A DNA stretch of 64,000 nucleotides from Amycolatopsis japonica (GTDB taxonomy: Bacteria; Actinomycetota; Actinomycetes; Mycobacteriales; Pseudonocardiaceae). The notes under the pieces were generated by a model. The model did no database searches, had not been told where the DNA came from, and saw nothing but the letters and a program-made list of their open reading frames with translations. Each line of letters begins with the position of its first letter. Position 1 is the first letter of the stretch. Positions 26,512 through 33,411 of this stretch are shown one piece after another. The stretch spans positions 6,882,001-6,946,000 of the forward strand of contig NZ_CP008953.1 in NCBI RefSeq assembly GCF_000732925.1. The letters are read 5' to 3'. The position numbers were made by a program, and so were the translations under genes.

Positions 26512-27411
26512 TCAGAGGTCGACGTCCAACCGCGAAGACGCACGCGAAACACAGCAGTACATCCGCCCGTCCGGCGCGCCGATGTCGTCGCGGTGCTCCG
26601 GTTCCCCACCGACGACGCGGATCTCGCAACTCCCGCAAACGCCTTCGCGGCACCCGGACGGGATCCGGAACCCAGCGTGGTTCAAGGCATCCAACAACGA
26701 CTCCTCCGCGGCGACCGACACCGTCCGGCCGGAACGGACGCAGTGCACGTCGAACGGCACATCGGGCGCGAATTCCTTGGCAACCGGCCGAAACCGTTCG
26801 AGGTGCAGGCGGTGCGCGGGGAACGCCGCCTCGGCCGCGTCGAGCATCGACGCGGGGCCGCAGCAGTAGACCAGCGCGTCCGGGCCGAGTCCGGCCGCCA
26901 ACGCGGCGAAATCGGGTCTGCCGTCCGTGTGCAGGCGCACCCTGTCGCCGTACGCCGCCTTGAGTTCGGCGGCGAACGGCATGGTCGCTTCGGACCTGCC
27001 GACGTACACCAACCTGGCCGAGTCACCCGCCGCCGCGAGCATCGGCACGATGGGCGTGATGCCGATCCCGCCCGCGATGAACAAATACTCCGGGGCGGGC
27101 AGCAACGGGAAGTTGTTGCGCGGCAACGAAACATCGAGGGTGCGGCCCGCGCGCAGGAACAGGTGGACGTATTCCGAACCGCCCCGGCTCAGCCGGTCGT
27201 GGCGGACGGCGACCCGGTAGCCACCGCGATCGGCCGGGTCCCCGCACAGGGAATACTGCCGGGTCAGCCAATTCGGCAGGGACAGATCGACATGCGCGCC
27301 CGGCTCCCAGGGCGCCAACGGTCCCTCGGCGCCGCACAACACCAGCGAGACGACACCATCGGCCACCGGTTCCACGCGGTCGAGAACGGTCTTCTGCGTC
27401 AACGGGATCAC
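26512..27411 (-). CDS. PDR-type flavin/2Fe-2S oxidoreductase
   Basis: A 299-residue phthalate-dioxygenase-reductase-like protein. An N-terminal flavin-binding barrel has RQYSLCGDP; an NAD-binding domain has FIAGGIGITPIVPML and YCCGPASMLDA; and a C-terminal plant-type 2Fe-2S domain has C-x4-C-x2-C in SGCREGVCGSC and the fourth Cys in MYCC. It passes electrons from NAD(P)H to a partner oxygenase or demethylase, none of which is nearby. GTG start one base after the stop of the PPOX gene (TGAGGTG), so the two form an operon. Confidence 0.88.
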   Translation of the reverse strand: MIPLTQKTVLDRVEPVADGVVSLVLCGAEGPLAPWEPGAHVDLSLPNWLTRQYSLCGDPADRGGYRVAVRHDRLSRGGSEYVHLFLRAGRTLDVSLPRNNFPLLPAPEYLFIAGGIGITPIVPMLAAAGDSARLVYVGRSEATMPFAAELKAAYGDRVRLHTDGRPDFAALAAGLGPDALVYCCGPASMLDAAEAAFPAHRLHLERFRPVAKEFAPDVPFDVHCVRSGRTVSVAAEESLLDALNHAGFRIPSGCREGVCGSCEIRVVGGEPEHRDDIGAPDGRMYCCVSRASSRLDVDL

Positions 27412-27412
27412 C

Positions 27413-28042
27413 TCAGTACAACTGCCGGTAGCCGGTTTCGAGCATGGTCTGGAGTACCTCGGGATCGACGCCGGGACCCATCTGCTCGGCGGCGACCTCG
27501 CCGACGGACGGCAATTCGTCCGCCAGCGCCTGACTCGCGGGATCCCAGAGCCGGGACCGGATCAGCGCGCGGCCGCAGTGGAAGAAGGTCTCCACCACGT
27601 CGACGATGATCGCCAAGACCGCCGGTTTGCCTTCGGTGCGCATCCTGGCGAGCACGTCCGGCTCGTCGGTGGGATAGGCGCGACCGTTGACCCGGAACAC
27701 CTCCCGCACGCCGGGGACCACGAACATCAGGCCGATCCCGTCGTTCTCCGCGAGATTGCGGAACGAGTCGGCGAGTTTGTTGCCCGGCCGGTCGGGAATC
27801 GCCAGGGTGCGCTCGTCGAGCACCTTCACGAAGCCGGGGTAGTCGCCGCGCGGCGAGCAGTCGGGCAGGCCCGTCGCGTCCGACGTCGCCATCGCCACGA
27901 ACGGGGCATGGGCGATGAACCGGTGGCCGTGCCGGTCGATCCGGTCGTGGACCTTGGCCCTGATCATGGCCTCCGGCTCCCCCAGCCGGGCACGGACCTC
28001 TTCGGGCGACAGCCTGCGCGGACGCGTATCAGTGCTGGTCAT
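27413..28042 (-). CDS. PPOX-class flavoprotein (MSMEG_1061-like)
   Basis: A 209-residue pyridoxamine-phosphate-oxidase-fold FMN protein. Characteristic segments are FIAHAPFVAMATSDATGLPDCSPRGDYPGFVKVLDERTLAIPDRPGN and NLAENDGIGLMFVVPG, as in the MSMEG_1061 FMN-dependent group often placed next to ferredoxin-reductase-type partners. Substrate unknown. The ATG has no Shine-Dalgarno sequence and the operator at 28046-28063 begins three bases upstream, so leaderless transcription under TetR control is likely. First gene of a two-gene operon. Confidence 0.85.
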   Translation of the reverse strand: MTSTDTRPRRLSPEEVRARLGEPEAMIRAKVHDRIDRHGHRFIAHAPFVAMATSDATGLPDCSPRGDYPGFVKVLDERTLAIPDRPGNKLADSFRNLAENDGIGLMFVVPGVREVFRVNGRAYPTDEPDVLARMRTEGKPAVLAIIVDVVETFFHCGRALIRSRLWDPASQALADELPSVGEVAAEQMGPGVDPEVLQTMLETGYRQLY

Positions 28043-28045
28043 GGC

Positions 28046-28063
28046 ACAATTATGAGCAATTGT
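28046..28063. promoter_or_regulatory. TetR operator over the PPOX promoter
   Basis: ACAATT, six bases, AATTGT between the divergent PPOX and TetR genes. On the minus strand the site contains CATAAT six bases before the PPOX ATG, so repressor binding would cover a leaderless promoter. Confidence 0.65.
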
Positions 28064-28109
28064 TCAGCCCGCTCGCTACTCGCTTTCACGCCGCTTCACC
28101 GGGAGTGTC

Positions 28110-28727
28110 ATGACGTCGGAGCAACGACGGCTTCAGCCACGTAAACAGCCTCGCCAGGTCCGGGCCGAGCTCACCAGGCAGCGCATCCTCACGGCGGCTG
28201 CTCACGTTTTCGCCGAGTACGGGTACGCCGCGGGGACGACGAACCGGATCGCCGAACGGGCCCGGATCTCGATCGGTTCGCTGTATCAGTACTACCCGAA
28301 CAAGGACGCGATCCTGGCCGAGTTGCTGACCCGCCACCTCGACGGCGACCGGACCACCGAGACGCTGCGCCGGTACAAGGAATCACCGGAACCGCTCGAA
28401 ACCGTCATCCGGGCTTTCGTGCGCACGGTGATCGAGAACCATCTCGACGATCCGCGGCTGCTACAGATCATGATCGAGCAGGCGCCCCGTTCCGGCGAAC
28501 TGCTGGAACGGATCACCCGGCTGGAATGGGAGATGATCGGCGACCTGCGGGAACTGCTCCACGGCCATCCCGAAGTCCGCGTGCGGGACAAGGACACCGC
28601 GGCCCGGCTCGTCGCGTCGACCGTGGAGCTCACCGTGCACCAGCTCATCGCCTCGCCGGGCTCCATCGACGTCACGCGGCTCGAGAACGAGCTCGTGGCG
28701 ATGATCACCGGTTACCTCCGCGCCTGA
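28110..28727 (+). CDS. TetR family transcriptional regulator
   Basis: A 205-residue TetR regulator with the HTH TRQRILTAAAHVFAEYGY, then TTNRIAERARISIGSLYQYYPNKDAIL (about residues 20-66). The C-terminal ligand domain matches the group with tetracyclin-repressor-like C-termini in which FVRTVIENHLDDPRLLQIM occurs. ATG at 28110 follows GGGAG. It is divergent from the PPOX/reductase operon and probably controls it through the inverted repeat between them. Confidence 0.88.
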   Translation: MTSEQRRLQPRKQPRQVRAELTRQRILTAAAHVFAEYGYAAGTTNRIAERARISIGSLYQYYPNKDAILAELLTRHLDGDRTTETLRRYKESPEPLETVIRAFVRTVIENHLDDPRLLQIMIEQAPRSGELLERITRLEWEMIGDLRELLHGHPEVRVRDKDTAARLVASTVELTVHQLIASPGSIDVTRLENELVAMITGYLRA

Positions 28728-28768
28728 TTTCCGGGGGTTGACCAGGCGATGAGCGGGTATTCACCGGT

Positions 28769-29011
28769 GTGAGCCGACTTGGGGACAGCGTGCGCGGCCT
28801 CACCGCCCGGTGGCGGCGGCGAGGGGGCGCACTCGCGCTGATCTGGACATTGATCACCTTCGGCCTGGTCACGATGCTGTGGGTGTCCGGCTTCCGCGCG
28901 TGGCCGGTGTACCTGACCGCGGCACCGGGCGCCGTCGTCACCGTCCTGCTGTGGATCGGTGTCGCGCGCACTCGCCACCGGAGGGTCGTCGAGAAACAGC
29001 CGAGCGGTTGA
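28769..29011 (+). CDS. Small two-TM membrane protein (80 aa)
   Basis: An 80-residue protein with a basic N-terminus and two hydrophobic helices (ALALIWTLITFGLVTMLWV and VYLTAAPGAVVTVLLWIGVA), ending in a basic tail. No family recognised. GTG start at 28769; the ribosome-binding site is weak. It is 41 bases after the TetR gene and ends one base before the stop of the convergent SDR gene. Confidence 0.6.
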   Translation: MSRLGDSVRGLTARWRRRGGALALIWTLITFGLVTMLWVSGFRAWPVYLTAAPGAVVTVLLWIGVARTRHRRVVEKQPSG

Positions 29012-29012
29012 G

Positions 29013-29828
29013 CTACTTCGTCGCGCGCATGGCCAGCTGGTCGAATTCGCGATCCGGCAGCGTCCTGTTGAGCTCCAGGAGCTGCTCGGCGAGGTGACCG
29101 ACGGCGTACCGCGTCTCCGGCTTCTCGGCTTCGATGGCGCTGCGGATGGCGCCCACGACGACGGAAGGGTCGGAGCCGTCGCTGAGCCCGGTTTCCCCGT
29201 GCCGCGCCATGGCTTCCGCCATCTCGCGATAAGCCCCGTGGCCGGAATTCTCCCGCAACTGCGCGGAAGTCTGGTCCTCGAACTCGGTTTTGATGATGCC
29301 CGGCTGGATGATGACGACGTCGATGCCGAACGGCTCGACCTCCATCCGGAGCGTGTCGGAGAAGGCTTCGAGCGCGTGCTTCGACGCGTAGTACCAAGCG
29401 CCGAACGGCAAGGAGATCTCGCCGCCGATCGACGAGACGTTGACGATCGTGCCGGATCGCCTGCTCCGCATGGCAGGCAGGACGAGTTGAACGAGCCTGG
29501 CGGGCGCGAGGAGATTGACTTCGAGCTGGTCGCGCGCGCTGTCGAGCGGCACGTCCTCGACGGCGCCGTGCAGCACCGTCCCCGCGTTGTTGACCAGGAC
29601 GTCGATTCGTTGCCGCTCGTCGAGAACGGTGCCGACCGCTCGGCGGAGATCGTCCTCGTTCCGAGCGTCCATCTTGAGCACCTGGCCGCCCGCCGCGCGG
29701 AGGTCGTCCATCTTCTCCACACGCCTCGCGGCGCCGTAGACGATGTGCCCGGCGCGCAAGAGTTCCAGCGCGGTGGCGTGGCCGATCCCCGACGAAGCTC
29801 CGGTGACCAGGCATACCTTGGCCGTCAT
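29013..29828 (-). CDS. Short-chain dehydrogenase/reductase
   Basis: A 271-residue classical SDR. It has the cofactor loop TGASSGIG at the N-terminus with Arg residues after the second strand (AARRVEK) favouring NADP, NNAG, the catalytic Ser in VNVSSIGG and the YYASKHAL Tyr-Lys pair. Substrate cannot be predicted. AGGAGG lies upstream of the ATG. It is divergent from the composite HTH regulator at 29950 with an inverted repeat between, suggesting regulation by that protein. Confidence 0.9.
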   Translation of the reverse strand: MTAKVCLVTGASSGIGHATALELLRAGHIVYGAARRVEKMDDLRAAGGQVLKMDARNEDDLRRAVGTVLDERQRIDVLVNNAGTVLHGAVEDVPLDSARDQLEVNLLAPARLVQLVLPAMRSRRSGTIVNVSSIGGEISLPFGAWYYASKHALEAFSDTLRMEVEPFGIDVVIIQPGIIKTEFEDQTSAQLRENSGHGAYREMAEAMARHGETGLSDGSDPSVVVGAIRSAIEAEKPETRYAVGHLAEQLLELNRTLPDREFDQLAMRATK

Positions 29829-29846
29829 CCCGGGTGCACCTCCTGA

Positions 29847-29866
29847 TTTCTTCGCTTACAAAGAAA
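29847..29866. promoter_or_regulatory. Inverted repeat upstream of the SDR gene
   Basis: TTTCTT, eight bases, AAGAAA, 19 bases before the SDR start in the divergent region. Likely operator in the SDR promoter or leader. Confidence 0.45.
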
Positions 29867-29949
29867 CCGTAGGCTCGTTTTTCCTATTCCTGCAACACAG
29901 AACCTAGAATCGATGCAATGACCATGCCACTGAATGCACCGGAGGACAG

Positions 29950-30624
29950 GTGCCGGGAAACCGTTTGACCCACGACGAGCGCGAGCGGATCGCGTCGGGA
30001 CTGTCGGCGGGGCTCGCCTACGCCGAAATCGCCCGCCGGATGGAACGCCCCAAATCGACCGTGATCCGGGAAGTGGCGCGCAACGGCGGCGCCCACGGTT
30101 ACCGGGCGGATCAGGCGCAGCAGGCGACGCGATGGCGGGCGCGCCGCCGCAAACCCGGCCCGCCGCCGGAAACCGCGCAGCCCCCGGAAACGCTGCGCGA
30201 CTTCGAAACCGAATTCGCCGAAACGATGGCCGCGACCGGCGTCCCGGTCATGATGGCCAGGGTCCTGGCGTGCCTGTTCACCGCGGACACCGGTGGCGGT
30301 ACCGCCGCCGAACTGGTCGCCAGGCTGGAGGTCAGCCCCGCGTCGGTGTCCAAGGCCGTCGGCTGGCTCGAACAACGCGGCCTGATCACTCGTGAGCGTG
30401 AGGGCAGGCGGCAGCGATATGTCATCGACGACGACTTCGGCTACCGCGCATGGCAGACGAGCCTCGAAGCGATGACCCAATGGGCTGAAGTCACCCGGCG
30501 AGGTGCCGCCCTGCTCGACGGCCCGGCGGGCGCCCGGCTGGACGCCACCAGCCGGTTCTTCCGGCATCTGCGCAAGGACATGAGCGAAGCGGCCGAACAC
30601 TGGCGCCGGACCGGCCCGCGCTGA
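29950..30624 (+). CDS. Composite regulator: IS30-like HTH plus MarR/GbsR-like wHTH
   Basis: A 224-residue putative regulator. The first 45 residues (RLTHDERERIASGLSAGLAYAEIARRMERPKSTVIREVARNGG) match the HTH found at the N-terminus of IS30-family transposases. A basic linker follows, then a winged helix (about residues 85-155: VMMARVLACLF, GGTAAELVARLEVSPASVSKAVGWLEQRGLITREREGRRQRYVI) of the MarR/GbsR type. No transposase catalytic domain is present, so this is a domain fusion used for regulation. GTG start after GGAGG. Probably controls the divergent SDR gene. Confidence 0.75.
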   Translation: MPGNRLTHDERERIASGLSAGLAYAEIARRMERPKSTVIREVARNGGAHGYRADQAQQATRWRARRRKPGPPPETAQPPETLRDFETEFAETMAATGVPVMMARVLACLFTADTGGGTAAELVARLEVSPASVSKAVGWLEQRGLITREREGRRQRYVIDDDFGYRAWQTSLEAMTQWAEVTRRGAALLDGPAGARLDATSRFFRHLRKDMSEAAEHWRRTGPR

Positions 30625-30656
30625 CGGGGCGGGCGACCGAAGCCGCCCGCCCCGTC
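30623..30656. terminator. Bidirectional GC hairpin
   Basis: Perfect 13-base arms 30623-30635 and 30644-30656 between convergent genes. Confidence 0.7.
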
Positions 30657-30671
30657 CGGAACGCCGTGGCG

Positions 30672-31490
30672 TCACCCACGCTTGAATTCCTCCCAGGTCA
30701 CCTTCTTCACCTTGGGGCCGTCGTCCTTGGCGTGGCTCGCCAACCCGTTGAGGCCCTTGAAGTAGTCACCGGCCTGGGCCTGCGCCTGCGGCGACATGTC
30801 GGTGTCGCTGATCGCGATGCCGTGGATGTGCTCCACCCAGTCGCCCTGGCTCGGCGTGCGGTGCCACGCGGCGAACCCGACCTCGCGCAGTGCCTTCACC
30901 GCGGCGGTCTTGTTCGAGATGTTGTTCACCGAGATGTCGACCGCGCCGCCGCCGTCGTGCGTACCGCCCGAAGCGCCCACCCCGCCGGCGTTGTACGAGC
31001 CCTGCGTGATGGTGAACTTGACCCCGGCCTTCTTCTCCGCGGCCGCGATCATGTCGGCCGTGCGCTTGTTGACCGTCTTGCCGTCCAGGCTGGTCTTCGA
31101 GCCGACGCCGATCGGCGCGGTCACCGTGTAGCGGCCCTTGCCCAGTTCGGTCAGCGAGCCCTTGCCCGGCAGACCGCTCGCGGCGAGGCCGCTGTGGCCC
31201 AGCGACTTCTGGTACTTCTGGTAGGCGGTCACCGTCGAGGTGCCGAAGTGCCCGTCGACCTGCTTCTTGTCGAGCAGGTTCTTCGCGGCCAGCGCCTGCT
31301 CGACCACCTTGACGCTCTCCCCGGAGCCCGGCGTGATCGACTGGTCGGCCTTGTACGGATCCCACATGGCCGCCTTGACCACGGCCTCCATGTTGACCGA
31401 GGGTGCGGCCACCGCGGGCTGTGCCGCCGTCATCCCCAGCGTGGCCCCGGACAGAGCGGCGAACATCGCGGCGGTTGCCACCTTGCGCAT
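30672..31490 (-). CDS. Secreted M15-like zinc peptidase with peptidoglycan-binding region
   Basis: A 272-residue exported protein. The signal peptide is about 29 residues (TAAMFAALSGATLGMTAAQPAVAA). Residues 55-118 resemble a peptidoglycan-binding domain (VKVVEQALAAKNLLDKKQVDG, FGTSTVTAYQKYQKSLG). The C-terminal domain has THDGGGAVD (H178, D185) and VEHIHG (E220, H223), the same HxxGxAxD and ExxH zinc-site layout as VanX/VanY-type M15 peptidases. It probably trims peptidoglycan peptides outside the cell. AAGGAG precedes the ATG. Not adjacent to vanHAX, so any link to resistance is only a possibility. Confidence 0.75.
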   Translation of the reverse strand: MRKVATAAMFAALSGATLGMTAAQPAVAAPSVNMEAVVKAAMWDPYKADQSITPGSGESVKVVEQALAAKNLLDKKQVDGHFGTSTVTAYQKYQKSLGHSGLAASGLPGKGSLTELGKGRYTVTAPIGVGSKTSLDGKTVNKRTADMIAAAEKKAGVKFTITQGSYNAGGVGASGGTHDGGGAVDISVNNISNKTAAVKALREVGFAAWHRTPSQGDWVEHIHGIAISDTDMSPQAQAQAGDYFKGLNGLASHAKDDGPKVKKVTWEEFKRG

Positions 31491-31666
31491 GACTGCTCCT
31501 TCACTCGATGGCTGCTCCCCGTGAGCAGCTCGGGACCGACACTGGCCCGGAAGCGGTGTCACCCGGAACCGCCTGTACGGAACGTCTGACGTCAAAAACC
31601 GCAGGTTGACAGCGTTTGACAGCGCGCGCGGCGGCCCGATCCCGCTGGTCGGCGCGGCGATCCGGA

Positions 31667-31703
31667 CACTCTTCGCGATATAGTCACCAAGCCGCGAAGA
31701 GTG
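31667..31703. promoter_or_regulatory. 11-bp inverted repeat around a TATAGT box
   Basis: CACTCTTCGCG (31667-31677) and CGCGAAGAGTG (31693-31703) are perfect complements separated by 15 bases containing TATAGT. The layout suits an operator over the promoter of the downstream HTH/NBR1 gene. Confidence 0.6.
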
Positions 31704-31745
31704 ACGAAAAGCGTTGTCACGTTGGACACGATCGCGAGGGGGAGC

Positions 31746-32507
31746 GTGCCGGAACCGCGAACAGGAGAACGGGCACCGGAGCTCGAAGCGTTCATGGAGG
31801 AGCTGCGGAAGCTCCGGACGCGAGCCGGGGAGCCGTCCTTCCGGAAGATGGCCGCGAAGTCCGGCGCGGTGTCCCACGCGACCCTGCACCTCACCGTCAC
31901 CGGCAAGCGGTTGCAGCCGTGGGAGACGGTCCGGGAGTTCGTCCGCGCCTGCGACGGTGACGAAGAGGAATGGCACGCCCGATGGCAGGGTGTCCAGCTC
32001 GTGCTCGCCGCCGACCGCGAACCGGATCCCGCGCCGCGGTCGCGGTCCAAACTCCTCCTGGTGACGCTCGCCCTCGTCGCCGTCGCCGCGATCGCCGCCG
32101 TCGTGGTCGTCCTGCTGCCGGACGCGAAGGACCCGTCCGTGCCGCCCCATCCCGGTGACGCGAGCAAGTTCGTCGCCGACGTCACCATCCCCGACGACAC
32201 CGTGGTCAAACCGGGCAGCCAGTTCGTGAAGGTGTGGGAGCTCAAGAACACCGGCACCGTCGAATGGCGGAAGCGGTATCTGCGCCGCACCGACCTCCCG
32301 GTCGCGCCCGGTGCCTGCCGCACCCCGGACCGGATCCCGGTCAACGACACCGCCCCGCAGGGGAACGTGCAGGTGACGGTCACCGTGAGCGCCCCGCCGA
32401 CCGCGCCCGCCGACTGCAAGGTCTTCTGGAAGATGGTCGACGAGGAGAACCGGGAACTGTTCCCGGCCAGCAGGCCGATCTACTTCTCGGTGCTCGTGCG
32501 CGCCTGA
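31746..32507 (+). CDS. Membrane-anchored HTH/NBR1-Ig-like domain protein
   Basis: A 253-residue protein with three parts: a cytoplasmic N-terminal HTH-like region (AFMEELRKLRTRAGEPSFRKMAAKSGAVSHATLHLTVTGKRL), one TM helix (LLLVTLALVAVAAIAAVVVVLL, about residues 103-124), and an extracellular Ig-like domain of the NBR1 type (DVTIPDDTVVKPGSQFVKVWELKNTGTVEW). Actinomycete proteins of this type are known only from sequence. GTG at 31746 with GAGGGGG upstream is preferred; a GTG at 31701 is inside an inverted repeat. It could link wall sensing to DNA or protein binding in the cytoplasm, which is inference. Confidence 0.75.
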   Translation: MPEPRTGERAPELEAFMEELRKLRTRAGEPSFRKMAAKSGAVSHATLHLTVTGKRLQPWETVREFVRACDGDEEEWHARWQGVQLVLAADREPDPAPRSRSKLLLVTLALVAVAAIAAVVVVLLPDAKDPSVPPHPGDASKFVADVTIPDDTVVKPGSQFVKVWELKNTGTVEWRKRYLRRTDLPVAPGACRTPDRIPVNDTAPQGNVQVTVTVSAPPTAPADCKVFWKMVDEENRELFPASRPIYFSVLVRA

Positions 32508-32809
32508 GCCGTTTTCACGTGATTGAAAGCGGAACTCGCGTGATTGAAGGCGGAACTCGCGTGTCCGGACGGCGATCACGCGGCGGATCTGGTTCCCGGC
32601 GTGTTCGCCTCCCAATCACGCGAGTTCGCCTCCCAATCACGCGAGTTCGCCGTTCAATCACGTGAGTTCCGCCTCTGATCACGCGTGAGACGCGCCTGAG
32701 CCCGGGGAAAACACCTCGTTCGGCCGGAAAAGTGCGCTAGCCGCCGCTTTCCGGGCTCCCTACGCTGAATTCCGCGCACGAGAACCACAAACGGCCTCGG
32801 GAGACTCCA
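32508..32809. other. Intergenic region dominated by repeats
   Basis: 302 bases without a gene. 32515-32690 is the repeat cluster described separately. The remainder leads into the PEBP gene with no clear -35/-10 pair. Confidence 0.6.
32515..32690. repeat. GGAACTCGCGTGATT repeat cluster, copy 2
   Basis: Forward units GGAACTCGCGTGATTGAAGGC at about 21-base spacing are followed by a short spacer and then by inverted units (CAATCACGCGAGTTCGCC) at about 21-base spacing, giving a long, imperfect stem. Same architecture as 23735-23836 and 52061-52181. Confidence 0.8.
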
Positions 32810-33379
32810 GTGAGAGCAACGAGAATCGTGTTCTGCGCCCTGTTCGCCCTCGGCGCCGCCTGCCTTTCCCCCGCGGCGTCGGCGGCGCAAAACGCGTTCA
32901 CCCTGTCCAGCACCGCGTTCGCCAACGGCGGCCTCATGCCCAAGGTGCACGAGTGCACCAGCGGCGGCGGGAACGATCCGGCCAAGAAGAACGAGTCGCC
33001 GCCGCTGGCCTGGTCGGGCGCTCCCGCCGCGGCGAAGAGCTACGCGATCGTCATGCGCGACCTCGACAACGCCAACCTCATCCATTGGGTCATCTACGAC
33101 ATCCCGGCGTCCACGGCCTCGCTCCCCCAGAACGTCCAGCACGTCTACCGGCCGCCGGTCCCCGCCGGCTCCAGGCAGGTCTACTACCGCGGCAGCGCCA
33201 GTCTCTACGGCTACCAGGGCCCGTGCTCGCCCTCGACCGTGAACACCTACGAATTCGTCGTGCACGCCCTCGACCGGGCGTCGCTCACCGGCCTGAACTC
33301 AGGTTCGTCGACACAGGCCGCCGCCAGGGCGATCACTGCGGCTTCGATCGGTTCGGCGAGGATCACCGGCGAGTCGTAA
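32810..33379 (+). CDS. Secreted YbhB/YbcL (PEBP) family protein
   Basis: A 189-residue exported protein of the phosphatidylethanolamine-binding family. The signal peptide is about 26 residues (IVFCALFALGAACLSPAASA). PEBP signatures include SPPLAWSGAPAAAKSYAIVMRDLDNANLIHWVIYDIP, a ligand-pocket Asp and His, and the later GYQGPCSPS segment. Bacterial members bind small anions or inhibit kinases/proteases; role here unknown. GTG start after GGGAG. Confidence 0.85.
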   Translation: MRATRIVFCALFALGAACLSPAASAAQNAFTLSSTAFANGGLMPKVHECTSGGGNDPAKKNESPPLAWSGAPAAAKSYAIVMRDLDNANLIHWVIYDIPASTASLPQNVQHVYRPPVPAGSRQVYYRGSASLYGYQGPCSPSTVNTYEFVVHALDRASLTGLNSGSSTQAAARAITAASIGSARITGES

Positions 33380-33411
33380 GTCCCCTGGTCACCCGTGGCA
33401 AAATCGGCCCA

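Noticed and set aside
29950..30090. IS30-type insertion sequence
   Set aside because: Only the HTH is present, no DDE catalytic domain and no terminal inverted repeats.
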